Below are positions 35,590 to 44,890 of a DNA stretch of 64,000 nt, one piece after another. Both the position numbers and the translations under genes were made by a program. Origin of the DNA: Chitinophaga rhizosphaerae (lineage in GTDB: Bacteria > Bacteroidota > Bacteroidia > Chitinophagales > Chitinophagaceae); contig NZ_RXLO01000004.1 in assembly GCF_003958645.1 (NCBI RefSeq), positions 124,001-188,000 of the forward strand, written 5' to 3'. Position 1 is the stretch's first letter, and every line of letters begins with the position of its first letter. A model generated the notes under the pieces. The model did no database searches. It was given only the letters and a program-made list of their open reading frames with translations, and was not told the origin of the DNA.

Positions 35590-36873
35590 ATGAAAAAATT
35601 AAAAATATTTGTACCGGAGTATATTCCGATGCAGAATAAAGGGGAAGAAGCGATCCTCCGTGGATACGAAAGTATGATCCACGCCAGTTATCCCGGCCAG
35701 TATGAATTGACCTGGGGTATTCTGGACGATACTCCAACCGTAAAAACCGTCGGCAATGTGACGATCTTTCCCCGCAGATGGGTTGAAAATTCAGTTTGGC
35801 CCAGCAAATACTACCGGTACAACCGGGTGATATGGGATTTCCTTTACGCGATCGGCCTGGAAGGCAAGATCAGGAACATGCATACTTCCAACCCCGACAT
35901 GAAACAGCTAGCAGATTTCTGGCGGGATATGGACCTGATGATCGTTGGGCACGACGGATACTTTAAACCCGCCAGCGCCATGTTGCTTATCAAAGCCCAA
36001 AGAGAAGGTAAAAGAAGCGGTATCCTCGGTTCCGGGTTCTACCATTTGCCAGCCGGTGGATGGCGCGAGAAAATACAGCGGAAAGTTTATTCCCAATGTA
36101 TGGCAGTAGCGGATTTTGCTGTTTTTAGAGAAAGTACTCCATATAAGTACATGAAGGCCCTCGCACCAGCCGGCAGTGTAGATGCGGTACTGGCTCCTGA
36201 TCCCGCCTTCCTCATGGCGCCAGCAGCCCCCGCCATTGTCCAGGAAGTACTTGGCAAATACAATTGGTACACCTCCCTCCGCCGGGCAAACCGCCCCTTC
36301 ATCGGCGCAACGGTTTGCCAGAACGATATTCATACCATGCCCTTTATGCAAAAATGGAATTCCGACATGGAGGGGTATTGGAAATACCTCGCGGGAATTT
36401 TCGACGACTTCATTGAAAAAACAGGAGAACAGGTTATTTTCCTGCCCCATAGTATCGTACCGGGCAAAAACGACGACGTCGAGAACGCGCGCATCGTTAT
36501 TTCAAATATGCGGCATGCCGCTTCCTGCATCGTCATGGAAGATGACCTTCCGGCTACTACGTTAAAAGGCATTATCTGCCAGCTCGATTTCCTCATCGGC
36601 CAGCGGACGCATTCCCTCATCGGGAGCGTAGGTGTACAGACAGCCGCCGTCGCCATCACCAGCAGCCGCGACGGGAGGACCCATGAAATCCTGAAAGATT
36701 TCGCCGGATTTTCGGAGAACATCATTAATATCGATGAAGTACCGGCACAAAAAGCCGGTGAAATCGCTATACAGAATTATCAAAACCGGGTAAAGTTAAA
36801 AGAAGAAGTGACCAGGCATTATCAGCAGATCAGGGAACAACTGATGGCAGTATCATCCGGGCTCATCAAGTGA
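35590..36873 (+). CDS. Polysaccharide pyruvyl transferase family protein
   Basis: 427 residues of the PF04230 type. The N-terminal half has FVPEYIPMQNKGEEAILRGY and DLMIVGHDGYFKPAS; the C-terminal half has IGATVCQND, VIFLPHSIVPGKNDDVENA and LIGQRTHSLIGSVGVQTAAV, with the conserved GxRxH-like element QRTH. These enzymes use phosphoenolpyruvate to add ketal-linked pyruvate to sugars, giving the polymer negative charge. It precedes an FrhB-like gene, a pairing common in exopolysaccharide clusters. Confidence 0.88.
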   Translation: MKKLKIFVPEYIPMQNKGEEAILRGYESMIHASYPGQYELTWGILDDTPTVKTVGNVTIFPRRWVENSVWPSKYYRYNRVIWDFLYAIGLEGKIRNMHTSNPDMKQLADFWRDMDLMIVGHDGYFKPASAMLLIKAQREGKRSGILGSGFYHLPAGGWREKIQRKVYSQCMAVADFAVFRESTPYKYMKALAPAGSVDAVLAPDPAFLMAPAAPAIVQEVLGKYNWYTSLRRANRPFIGATVCQNDIHTMPFMQKWNSDMEGYWKYLAGIFDDFIEKTGEQVIFLPHSIVPGKNDDVENARIVISNMRHAASCIVMEDDLPATTLKGIICQLDFLIGQRTHSLIGSVGVQTAAVAITSSRDGRTHEILKDFAGFSENIINIDEVPAQKAGEIAIQNYQNRVKLKEEVTRHYQQIREQLMAVSSGLIK

Positions 36874-36919
36874 TGAAGAGCCCCGCCCGTACTATCGGGC
36901 CTGAAAAAACAAATTATAA

Positions 36920-38146
36920 ATGAAGAGTATTCGAGACGTCATACAGGCAGATCTCTGCATTTCCTGCGGCGCTTGTTTTGCGGCCGCTCCGGAATATATA
37001 GTCGGAATGAGGCTGGATAAAAATGGCAGGAAATTCGTGCCTGCACTGCCTGACCGGAATCGCGACAACGCCCTGGAACAGCAACTGCTCTCGATTTGCC
37101 CCGGGAAAGGATACCAGATCGTGCAGATGGGAAAAGAAAATTTCCCGAATAGCGGATACAGTTTCGAATTGGGACGGTACGCAGAAGCTTGGGCAGTCCA
37201 CAGCACCCGGCAGGAAATACTTGAAAAGGCATCATCCGGCGGAATCATGACCGAACTAGCGATATACATGCTCGAAAACGGCATTGTTGACGGCGTAACC
37301 GCCACCCGGTTCACGTACGGAGAGATAGAGGGTCCGCTAGTTGAGATGTACATAGCCCGAAACCTGCCGGAACTGATGCAGTCCCAAGGTTCCAAATATG
37401 CCCCGACTTCAATTAATATGCTGGTCGACTCCTGCCGCAAATCCGGGGGGAAGTACTTTTTCGTGGGTCTCCCATGCCAGGTGGCCGCATTGAACCTCAT
37501 GATGCGCCTCGATCCTGCATTACGTGAAATATTTCCGTACACCATGGCCAATTTTTGCGGTGGGTACAAAGACTACAGCAGTCTCCGTTACCTGGTCCGC
37601 AAAGAAGGCATTATTCCCGCAGATGTACGCCATTTTCAGTTCAGGGGTGAAGGCCAGCCGGGATATATGATCATTCGGAATAAAGATAACCAGGAAGTCA
37701 AAAGAAAGTACCCCGAATACCTTCGTGACTGCCCGATACCCAAGGAGAAACGCTGCGTGTATTGCGTAGACGCAACCGGCGAATTGGCCGATTTCTCCTG
37801 TGGAGATGCCTGGCTCGAAAAATACCGCCAAACGGATAAGCCCTGGTCGATCATCCTCCTGCGCTCGCCAAGGGCGCAACAACTGTTCGGACAGATAAAA
37901 GGCAAGGGGAACATATTGTACGAGCCAGTAACAGAAGAAGAAGTGATCCGCTCCCAGCGCCTTAACATCACCTCCAAAAAATTCAGACAATACAAACGGA
38001 TGTTCGTTTCCCGCATGGCGGGTATCCGTATTCCGAAATGGGACCTTTCATTGCCCAGGGCTGGATCGTACTTCCACGAAATTTATGTCTTGCTCAATAA
38101 AAAACGAAAATCCTTCCAGCTTTGGAAAAATAAAGTGAAGAGATGA
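36920..38146 (+). CDS. FrhB/FdhB-like protein (coenzyme F420 hydrogenase beta-subunit family) in polysaccharide cluster
   Basis: 408 residues. The N-terminus has a partial ferredoxin-like cysteine set (LCISCGACFAAAP, then ICPGKG), followed by the FrhB_FdhB N- and C-terminal regions (KASSGGIMTELAIYMLENGI, FVGLPCQVAALNLMMR, ANFCGGY, KRCVYCVDATGELADFSCGD). In F420 enzymes this family carries flavin and iron-sulfur clusters. In polysaccharide loci its redox role is not established. It sits next to the pyruvyltransferase and overlaps the flippase start by four bases (ATGA). Confidence 0.88.
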   Translation: MKSIRDVIQADLCISCGACFAAAPEYIVGMRLDKNGRKFVPALPDRNRDNALEQQLLSICPGKGYQIVQMGKENFPNSGYSFELGRYAEAWAVHSTRQEILEKASSGGIMTELAIYMLENGIVDGVTATRFTYGEIEGPLVEMYIARNLPELMQSQGSKYAPTSINMLVDSCRKSGGKYFFVGLPCQVAALNLMMRLDPALREIFPYTMANFCGGYKDYSSLRYLVRKEGIIPADVRHFQFRGEGQPGYMIIRNKDNQEVKRKYPEYLRDCPIPKEKRCVYCVDATGELADFSCGDAWLEKYRQTDKPWSIILLRSPRAQQLFGQIKGKGNILYEPVTEEEVIRSQRLNITSKKFRQYKRMFVSRMAGIRIPKWDLSLPRAGSYFHEIYVLLNKKRKSFQLWKNKVKR

Positions 38147-39585
38147 CAAGTGAAAGGAATACGAGAATTGCCAACATAGTCGTTCAACAACTGCGATTCG
38201 TGGTAACCGCGGTAACGGGCCTCATCTCTATCCGCATAATATTCAACCATTTGGGACCGGGCGTTTACGCCAACCTCGCTATCGTTCTTTCCATTATTAA
38301 CCTGGTATCCGTCCTGAGCAGCTCCCTGACAGGTGCTGTTATGCGATTCCTGACACAAAATGTCACCGGGGGCAAATTCAAGGAAGCCAGCAGTTATTTT
38401 ACAAATTCATTCTTTTCTGTCGGCGTCATCGCTATGGCTTGCATGATCATCATCATCGGCGGCCTTTTATATAACCCTTCCATATGGGGTGAACTCCCGC
38501 CGGAGTTCACCGTAACCATGATCCTGGTGCCCGTCCTGAGTGCCTTTACAGGTATTCTGGCAAGCGGTAATTTCTATGCGGAACGGTTCGTTCCCTCTTC
38601 CTTGGCGTTCATAGCTGGCCAGATCATCTACCTCGGAATGCTGGTGGGACTTTTGGAATATGTGGCAAACAACATCTGGGTGATCGCAATTTCCAATATT
38701 GTCAGCAATCTTTTTACCTGTACGATACTCGCCTATCAATTCCGCAAAACACTGCCGCAGGTTACTTTCAACTTGAGCCTGCTGTCTACCGCTAGGGTCA
38801 TCGAATTCTTTATGTTCGCCGGTTGGATGCTGCTAACTTATATTGGTATTTACATGGTAACATCCGGACTGTTGGTCGTTTCTCAACATTTTCTGACTGC
38901 CGTGATCCTTACCAAAATGGCACTCACATTCCAGATCGGTTCGCTGATCAACCGGAGCCTCACTAATTTCGGCATCCTAACTTCCCCTGCAACCTATAAA
39001 TATCTTTCTCGCCAGAAATTCAGAGCCGCCAGCTTAATGGTGGAGAAATTCTGGTCGCTTTCATTTGTTTTCGGGCTGTTTGCCTGCCTTATCTCGTTCC
39101 TGGAAGGTGACGGAATCCTCAAGTTATGGCTGGGGAAAGATTATCCTAGAGATACAGAATGGATGATGCTTGGCGGAACGCTGTCGTTTACGCTCAGCAC
39201 ATTAAGCATCCCGTTAAGTGTGTTTTTTGCGGGTATAGACAAGGTGAAATATTACGGGTTAGTTTCTCTATGCGAAGGTATCATCGTCCTGACGGGCGCA
39301 TCGCTACTGCTGATCCTAGCGCCGGCCAAAGGGGAATGGGTAGTATGGCTTCCAGCCATCGTATCGATCATGAAATTCATTTTCATCTTGTCTACACAAC
39401 ATGATACGCTCAAAATCTCACGTCCGTTCCGTTATTTCAGGTTTGTACTACTTCTTTGCCTGCTGACAGTGGTGATCGTAGTCTTGCAAATGATGCTGGC
39501 GTATTACGAAGTACATTTCATCCTAAGGATTTTATTATTGGGCGCGGTTTACCTTTTACTGACCTTCAGACGAATCAAACTTTAA
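38143..39585 (+). CDS. wzx: Lipid-linked oligosaccharide flippase (Wzx-like, MOP superfamily)
   Basis: 480 residues with about 12-14 hydrophobic helices and the family N-terminus (VQQLRFVVTAVTGLISIRII). Basic loops such as RFLTQNVTGGKFKEASSYF lie on the cytoplasmic side. It should translocate undecaprenyl-linked repeat units from the cytoplasm to the periplasm for Wzy-dependent polymerisation. It is translationally coupled to the preceding FrhB-like gene. The last helices run to the C-terminus. Confidence 0.9.
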   Translation: MTSERNTRIANIVVQQLRFVVTAVTGLISIRIIFNHLGPGVYANLAIVLSIINLVSVLSSSLTGAVMRFLTQNVTGGKFKEASSYFTNSFFSVGVIAMACMIIIIGGLLYNPSIWGELPPEFTVTMILVPVLSAFTGILASGNFYAERFVPSSLAFIAGQIIYLGMLVGLLEYVANNIWVIAISNIVSNLFTCTILAYQFRKTLPQVTFNLSLLSTARVIEFFMFAGWMLLTYIGIYMVTSGLLVVSQHFLTAVILTKMALTFQIGSLINRSLTNFGILTSPATYKYLSRQKFRAASLMVEKFWSLSFVFGLFACLISFLEGDGILKLWLGKDYPRDTEWMMLGGTLSFTLSTLSIPLSVFFAGIDKVKYYGLVSLCEGIIVLTGASLLLILAPAKGEWVVWLPAIVSIMKFIFILSTQHDTLKISRPFRYFRFVLLLCLLTVVIVVLQMMLAYYEVHFILRILLLGAVYLLLTFRRIKL

Positions 39586-39625
39586 TCAGTGGATAAACGT
39601 GGTTCCGGTTCATCAATACTTGCAT

Positions 39626-40219
39626 ATGGGTAATATCATACAATACTTAAAGGCAGACTTCCGGGCATTACGATATGCACGGACTTCGCCGTCCAAAGCC
39701 AGGCTTTTGATGGAAGCCTTCCTGAATTACTCGTTCCGCATCGTAATCCGGGTACGACTTTCGCATGCACTGTATAGTAAAGGGTTGGCCGGCAAAGTGC
39801 TGGCGAAGTTTCTGTACTGGCAAAACCTGCGGAGAAGTGTGGATATTAACCCGAAAGCGAAGATAGGGCCCGGGCTGAGGCTGGCGCATCCTGTGGCGGT
39901 GACGATTGGAGAAGACGCCTGCATCGGATCATATGCTCATATTCTCCAAAACGTCACTATCGGCGGGAACAGTGGGAAAAAGATCGAGCGGCCGGAAGGT
40001 ATCCAGTCGATGCCGAGGATCGGGAATTTCATCAGAATCGGCGCAGGTGCCGTGCTTGCAGGCCCAATATCGATCGGTGACTACGTGATCATCGGTGCCA
40101 ACTCGGTCCTTACATCAGACTTACCCGATTACGCAACGGCGGCCGGTATCCCTGCAACGATCATTCAACAGGGCCAGGGGCCACATTCTTTGGGACTTAG
40201 CCTTATTTTTGCGCCATGA
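39626..40219 (+). CDS. Hexapeptide-repeat acyltransferase (serine O-acetyltransferase-like)
   Basis: 197 residues from the ATG at 39626; a GTG at 39599 would add nine residues. An N-terminal helical part (LKADFRALRYARTSPSKARL) resembles CysE-type proteins. A left-handed beta-helix follows at about 80-180 (INPKAKIGPGLRLAHPVAVT, IGEDACIGSYAHILQNVTIG, IGNFIRIGAGAVLAGPISIG). In this cluster it is most likely an O- or N-acetyltransferase that decorates the repeat unit; a true serine acetyltransferase is less likely. It overlaps the next glycosyltransferase start by four bases. Confidence 0.87.
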   Translation: MGNIIQYLKADFRALRYARTSPSKARLLMEAFLNYSFRIVIRVRLSHALYSKGLAGKVLAKFLYWQNLRRSVDINPKAKIGPGLRLAHPVAVTIGEDACIGSYAHILQNVTIGGNSGKKIERPEGIQSMPRIGNFIRIGAGAVLAGPISIGDYVIIGANSVLTSDLPDYATAAGIPATIIQQGQGPHSLGLSLIFAP

Positions 40220-41241
40220 AGAAGTTGACCATACTTTTGGGGACCTACCCCGACCTATTCTTCCGGACGGGCGGACTTCAAAACCAGATCCTGAAAACCA
40301 GGCAGGAACTGGAAGCTTTGGGGCATAAGGCGCTCCTTTACTATGAGTACCTCTCCGCTCCCCAGCCCATCGATATTTATCACCATTTCAGCGTGGAACC
40401 TGATTCGTTAAGCATTTTCAAAGCGGGGAAAAAACTAGCACGCAAAACGATCCTTTCCCCCGTCTTCAACCATAGCAACAGCAACTTACGCATGTCGATC
40501 ATCCAAACTGCCAACCGGCTATCGCCGGTTAGTCTACTTGGATATAAAGAAAGACAACAAATCTGGAACGGGGCAGACGGAGCCGTATACCTGGCCAACC
40601 GGGAAAAGCGGCTGGTGACCGGATACCTGGGGCCACAGACCTTGCCGGAGAAAATCATTCCCAACGGGTTGCCGGAAGCTTTTACGGCTGAAGTCGTTTC
40701 CACCCCCCGCCCAGCGGGAGCACCATATCTCTTGCATGTCGGAGGCATCTACCCGCTGAAAAACCAGCATATTTCCATTGCGATCGCCAGGCAACTGGGT
40801 ATCCCCCTCAAGATCATTGGCCCGATTCTGGATGAATCATATGCAGCACAGCTCCGGCAAACCATCGGGGATACGGGTACAGATGCCGAAATCCTGAGGC
40901 CTATTCCCAATCATTACCCGGAATATGCCCGGTTGATCAGGGGAGCCACTGCAGTGTTGTTGCCCAGTAAATCGGAGGTTTTTCCTTTGACGTTCATAGA
41001 ATCCATAGTGCTAGGCACGCCGATCGCATGCACTTCCAATTGTTTACTGAAAGATGAATACTTCAGTGATGCCACCTGGTGCAAGTTCGCAGTTCCTGAA
41101 GTTACCGCGTTTTCCAAAGCGGTTGCGGCAATCATGGGCCAACAGGTGCCTCCGGAAACGATTGAAAATGTCCATTCCAGGTTTCAATGGAGGCGTATCG
41201 CCGAAAATCTAACCTCATTCTATCATGAAACATTGGCTTAA
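40216..41241 (+). CDS. Glycosyltransferase family 4 protein
   Basis: 341 residues with the GT-B layout. The C-terminal nucleotide-sugar site has AVLLPSKSEVFPLTFIESIV (the E-x7-E-type element) followed by LGTPIACTSN, and YLLHVGGIYPLKNQHISIAI opens the second Rossmann domain. It should transfer one sugar of the repeat unit on the cytoplasmic face of the membrane. Donor and acceptor cannot be told. It is translationally coupled on both sides: 4-bp overlap with the acetyltransferase and 17-bp overlap with the polymerase gene. Confidence 0.88.
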   Translation: MKKLTILLGTYPDLFFRTGGLQNQILKTRQELEALGHKALLYYEYLSAPQPIDIYHHFSVEPDSLSIFKAGKKLARKTILSPVFNHSNSNLRMSIIQTANRLSPVSLLGYKERQQIWNGADGAVYLANREKRLVTGYLGPQTLPEKIIPNGLPEAFTAEVVSTPRPAGAPYLLHVGGIYPLKNQHISIAIARQLGIPLKIIGPILDESYAAQLRQTIGDTGTDAEILRPIPNHYPEYARLIRGATAVLLPSKSEVFPLTFIESIVLGTPIACTSNCLLKDEYFSDATWCKFAVPEVTAFSKAVAAIMGQQVPPETIENVHSRFQWRRIAENLTSFYHETLA

Positions 41242-42574
41242 ATATTTAACATATATTGATTACGCAGCTTTCGTCATTCTCTGGTGTCTGTTGTGTGGCG
41301 GGGGGTTGATCAAATTGTCGGCCCCATTGCAACTTTTTGCGCTGATGCTCTATGCATGGCTTTGCTTGCGTCGCGCCATTTACGGTCTGAGCCTGTACCT
41401 AATGTTCTATTATAATTATCCCATCGCGCTCGGGCTGCCACTTCCATTCCAGATCACACTGGCGCTGGTGCTCTTCCGCAGTTCGCTCGATATTCTGAAA
41501 ACCGGCAAGCTACTCTTCAACATGACCGCCACCTATGTTGTGGTAATATCTTCCGTTTTCCTCCTGTATTGCTTTGCTACGATCCTCTGGGCAAGATATC
41601 CAGATATTATTATGGATTACAGCGCTTACCTGCTAAGTTCCTTCCTCACCCTCGTTATTTTTATCATCGGCATACGTTCGGCAGAGTCCCGGCAAACGCT
41701 TTTCAGGCACTGGGGCATTTGGGGGGCCACGGGTGTGGTCATTGGCTTCCTGCATAGCATCACGCCATTTTCCTATATGAAAATGGAAATGGTCGATAAA
41801 GATTTAACGAAAGATTTCACCGCGGTTGAAGGGATGGAAATCCTCCGCTGGATCCCCCCCTTTAAGGAGCCTAACTATTACGCGACTACACTCCTGATCC
41901 CGTTTGCGATCAATTTCGGATACTTCCTGCTTTCCAAAGGCAAGAATAAGATCGCAAGCGCGTTCCTGTTGCTGCTCAGCACCATCGGTGTTATTTTTTC
42001 GTACAGCAGGAGCACTTACCTTTCGGTTTGCGTCATTTTCCTTCTTTACATCATCAGCTTAAAGGGCGTCAAACGATTTTATCTGATTTCAGCTAGTTTC
42101 ATGGTAATCCTGGTTTCGTCCTTCTTTCTACCTGCCAGCATTTTTGAAAGGCTCTCATCTATCAGCGAAAATATCGTGGAGGAAGGAGGAACAGGCCGGT
42201 TTAACCTGTTCTCCCAAGCGTTAAAACTGTTCCTCGAAAACCCGGTGAACGGCATCGGCTACTGGCAATTTTTCAATTTCGCCAGCTTCGCAGCACATAA
42301 CACCTACCTAGAATTTCTCGTGTCCTATGGCCTGATCGGCATTATCCCATTTATTGTTATCGTATATTTGTGCGCAAGAATCGCTCGGAGAAGTGTATGT
42401 CCAATGACTGTGGAATATTACTTCATGATGGGCGTGATCGGGTATATGGTCAATTTGAATACCGTATCGCTCTTCAATTACTCCGATATTTTCATCGTTG
42501 TCGGAATAATATGTTCAATGACGTTTTACCAGTTTCGGGCAGTCAAGCCTGTGCTATTACCATCTTTAAATTGA
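41225..42574 (+). CDS. wzy: O-antigen ligase/polymerase-like membrane protein (Wzy-like)
   Basis: 449 residues with about 11-12 hydrophobic helices and one large periplasmic loop at about 195-215 (MKMEMVDKDLTKDFTAVEGM region, followed by RWIPPFKEPNYYATTLLIPF). The segment VIFSYSRSTYLSVCVIFLLY is the family arginine motif of the Wzy/WaaL superfamily, and NPVNGIGYWQF with AAHNTYLEFLVSYGLIG is the second conserved loop with its histidine. In a Wzx-dependent cluster it is best called the repeat-unit polymerase. It starts inside the preceding glycosyltransferase gene. Confidence 0.88.
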   Translation: MKHWLKYLTYIDYAAFVILWCLLCGGGLIKLSAPLQLFALMLYAWLCLRRAIYGLSLYLMFYYNYPIALGLPLPFQITLALVLFRSSLDILKTGKLLFNMTATYVVVISSVFLLYCFATILWARYPDIIMDYSAYLLSSFLTLVIFIIGIRSAESRQTLFRHWGIWGATGVVIGFLHSITPFSYMKMEMVDKDLTKDFTAVEGMEILRWIPPFKEPNYYATTLLIPFAINFGYFLLSKGKNKIASAFLLLLSTIGVIFSYSRSTYLSVCVIFLLYIISLKGVKRFYLISASFMVILVSSFFLPASIFERLSSISENIVEEGGTGRFNLFSQALKLFLENPVNGIGYWQFFNFASFAAHNTYLEFLVSYGLIGIIPFIVIVYLCARIARRSVCPMTVEYYFMMGVIGYMVNLNTVSLFNYSDIFIVVGIICSMTFYQFRAVKPVLLPSLN

Positions 42575-42579
42575 ACCTG

Positions 42580-43659
42580 ATGGAACGTAGAGAATTTCTG
42601 ACATCACTGGGGCTAATGACGCTCGCCATTCCGGAACTGCTGGCCGCCAAAACCGCCGAATCTGCCACTCCGCAAGGCACCTGGCGCGGTTTTAATCTCA
42701 TCGAGCTTTACCAGGACAATTTTAAGACGCCGATCAGTGCAAACGATTTTGCGTTTATGCGGGAGTGGGGCTTCAACTATGCCCGTATTCCAATGAATTA
42801 CTGGCTTTGGGGGAACAGGAACAGCTGGTCGGAAATCAATGCGTCTTTTTTTAAGTCGTATGTAGACCCCATCGTGAAATATGCGGCAGACAATAACATT
42901 CACGTTACATTCTCCCTGCACCGCGCGCCGGGATACTGCGTAAATCGCAGAGACCTTGAGCCGGCAGACCTTTTTAAAGGACCGCAAGCCGACCGCAAAC
43001 GAGCGGCTGCAGGCTTCAGGCGCCATTGGCAATTTATCGCGGAACGATATGCCAACATTTCTTCTGATACCCTGAGCTTCAATCTCCTCAATGAACCGCC
43101 GTTCATGGAAAACCAGAATGATTACGTCAATATCCTGCAACCAGTTATTCGTGCGATCCGGCAAACCGACTCTGGCAGGAAAATTATTATCGACGGATTG
43201 AACCTGGGCAGAAGACCCATCCGTCTGCAGAACGAAAAGAATATTGTACAAAGTCTCCATGCATATGCTCCCAGCCAATTCACACACTATAACTTTGATA
43301 CCTGGCGCACCCTCAAAGCCGCTAACAGACTCCAATGGCCCTTCACAGACACCAAAGGCGAAAAATGGACACCTACACGGCTAAAACGTGAATACCGCGG
43401 CTGGACGGATTACGCCGGAAGAGGAGGAAAAGTGTTGGTAGGTGAATGGGGCGTAACCGGTTCCACTCCGCATGGTGCCACGCTTTCATTTATGGAAGAC
43501 CAGCTCCGCATCTGGAAAGATAACAATTGGGGATGGGCGCTTTGGAACCTAAGGGGCACATTCGGCGTGATGGACAGCGGAAGGAAAGATGTAAAATATG
43601 AATCCTATAAAGGCCATCAACTCGATCGGGAAATGCTGTCACTATTGCAGCGATATTAA
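42580..43659 (+). CDS. Tat-exported glycoside hydrolase family 5 (cellulase-like) protein
   Basis: 359 residues from the ATG at 42580, five bp after the polymerase stop; longer frames run back inside that gene. MERREFLTSLGLMTLAIPEL is a twin-arginine-type signal (RRxFL), so the folded enzyme probably reaches the periplasm. The (beta/alpha)8 barrel carries the GH5 acid/base in NLLNEPPF (Glu172) and the nucleophile in VLVGEWGVTG (Glu289), with IPMNYWLWG and HAYAPSQFTHYN between. It could trim or cleave the cluster's own polymer, for length control or release; the linkage is unknown. Confidence 0.9.
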   Translation: MERREFLTSLGLMTLAIPELLAAKTAESATPQGTWRGFNLIELYQDNFKTPISANDFAFMREWGFNYARIPMNYWLWGNRNSWSEINASFFKSYVDPIVKYAADNNIHVTFSLHRAPGYCVNRRDLEPADLFKGPQADRKRAAAGFRRHWQFIAERYANISSDTLSFNLLNEPPFMENQNDYVNILQPVIRAIRQTDSGRKIIIDGLNLGRRPIRLQNEKNIVQSLHAYAPSQFTHYNFDTWRTLKAANRLQWPFTDTKGEKWTPTRLKREYRGWTDYAGRGGKVLVGEWGVTGSTPHGATLSFMEDQLRIWKDNNWGWALWNLRGTFGVMDSGRKDVKYESYKGHQLDREMLSLLQRY

Positions 43660-43688
43660 AAACTAAAGCTTACAACCGAAAATACACA

Positions 43689-44885
43689 ATGAAAGTACTG
43701 CATGTTTTGTATCAGTCACTCCCCACAAAGCTAGGCACCAGCATTCGCACCCGTGACCTTCTGCGCAGCCAGCGCGACGCCGGCATTGATGTAATTGCCG
43801 TTACCTCGCCCTTCCAGGAGCCGTTCCAGCCCGGAGCTACCGTAGAATATATAGATGGAGTCAAAACATACCGTACACATGCCAAGTCGGACCACCTTGC
43901 GTCTGACAAAACATCCAATCTCTTCATCCGGATCAAAAAAACTTTCCGGCTTTTTTCTTTTTTCCTAACCGTTTACAAACTGGCCAAGAAAGAGAAAGTC
44001 ACCCATATTCACGCCCACGCCACCTTTTTCACCGGCCTAGCTGCCAAGTTCGCTTCCATATTCACCCGCGTGCCGTTTATTTATGAAGTCAGATCGCTTT
44101 GGGAAGAAGGTGCACATGTAATCAGCAACCAAAGCTGGAGTGCACGCTTGCAAAAATCCATCATTATTTATTTCGAGAACCTGGTGTGCAACAAGTCGGA
44201 CGCACTGGTAGTTATTAATAAAAATCTGGGGGAAAGGCTTGTTGGGCGCGGTGTACGCAAAACACCACACGTCATCCCCAATGCATTTTACTTCCTGCCT
44301 TCGGCCATAAACGGAAATGCTCTCCCAGACAGGTCTCATCGCAAAGTTTTCGGTTTTATCGGCAACATCAACCTCTATGAGGGGTTAGAAATGATCCTGG
44401 ATGCCGCTGACGCTTTGCCGGACTGCAGGTTCCTTTTCTGGGGCAACGGGAAAGATCTCGAATCCTTCTTGCAAAGCATCGATCGATATCCTAACGTAGA
44501 ATACCGGGGCCTCCTTTCCCCCGAGAACATCGGTGAAGCCTACAGCGTCATCGACTGCGTACTGAACCCGCGTTTCGGATCAGATCTTACCAACAACGTT
44601 ACTCCGCTCAAACCGATCGAGGCGATGGGTCATGGAAAACTTATTATCGCAAGCGATATTGGCGGGATGCGGGAGATCATCATTCCCATGAAAACGGGTT
44701 TACTCTTCAAAGATAGGGATACCTCCGACTTCATAGAAAAAATCAGGTGGGCAATCAATCCTGACCACGATGCAGACTATGGACAAATCATTGCAGACGC
44801 GAAAAAGTATGTTCTGAAAAACCGTAACTGGGCTAACAACGCCGATTCTTACGCCCGCATTTACTCATCTATCAGCCGGAATTAA
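43689..44885 (+). CDS. Glycosyltransferase family 4 protein
   Basis: 398 residues with the GT-B fold. The N-terminal domain has LYQSLPTKLGTSIRTRDLLR and HIHAHATFFTGLAAKFAS; the C-terminal domain has KVFGFIGNINLYEGLEMILD and VTPLKPIEAMGHGKLIIASD. This style is close to WbuB/exopolysaccharide GT4 enzymes. It is the second GT4 enzyme of the cluster and should add another sugar to the undecaprenyl-linked unit. A five-bp gap separates it from the GT26 gene. Confidence 0.9.
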   Translation: MKVLHVLYQSLPTKLGTSIRTRDLLRSQRDAGIDVIAVTSPFQEPFQPGATVEYIDGVKTYRTHAKSDHLASDKTSNLFIRIKKTFRLFSFFLTVYKLAKKEKVTHIHAHATFFTGLAAKFASIFTRVPFIYEVRSLWEEGAHVISNQSWSARLQKSIIIYFENLVCNKSDALVVINKNLGERLVGRGVRKTPHVIPNAFYFLPSAINGNALPDRSHRKVFGFIGNINLYEGLEMILDAADALPDCRFLFWGNGKDLESFLQSIDRYPNVEYRGLLSPENIGEAYSVIDCVLNPRFGSDLTNNVTPLKPIEAMGHGKLIIASDIGGMREIIIPMKTGLLFKDRDTSDFIEKIRWAINPDHDADYGQIIADAKKYVLKNRNWANNADSYARIYSSISRN

Positions 44886-44890
44886 AACCC

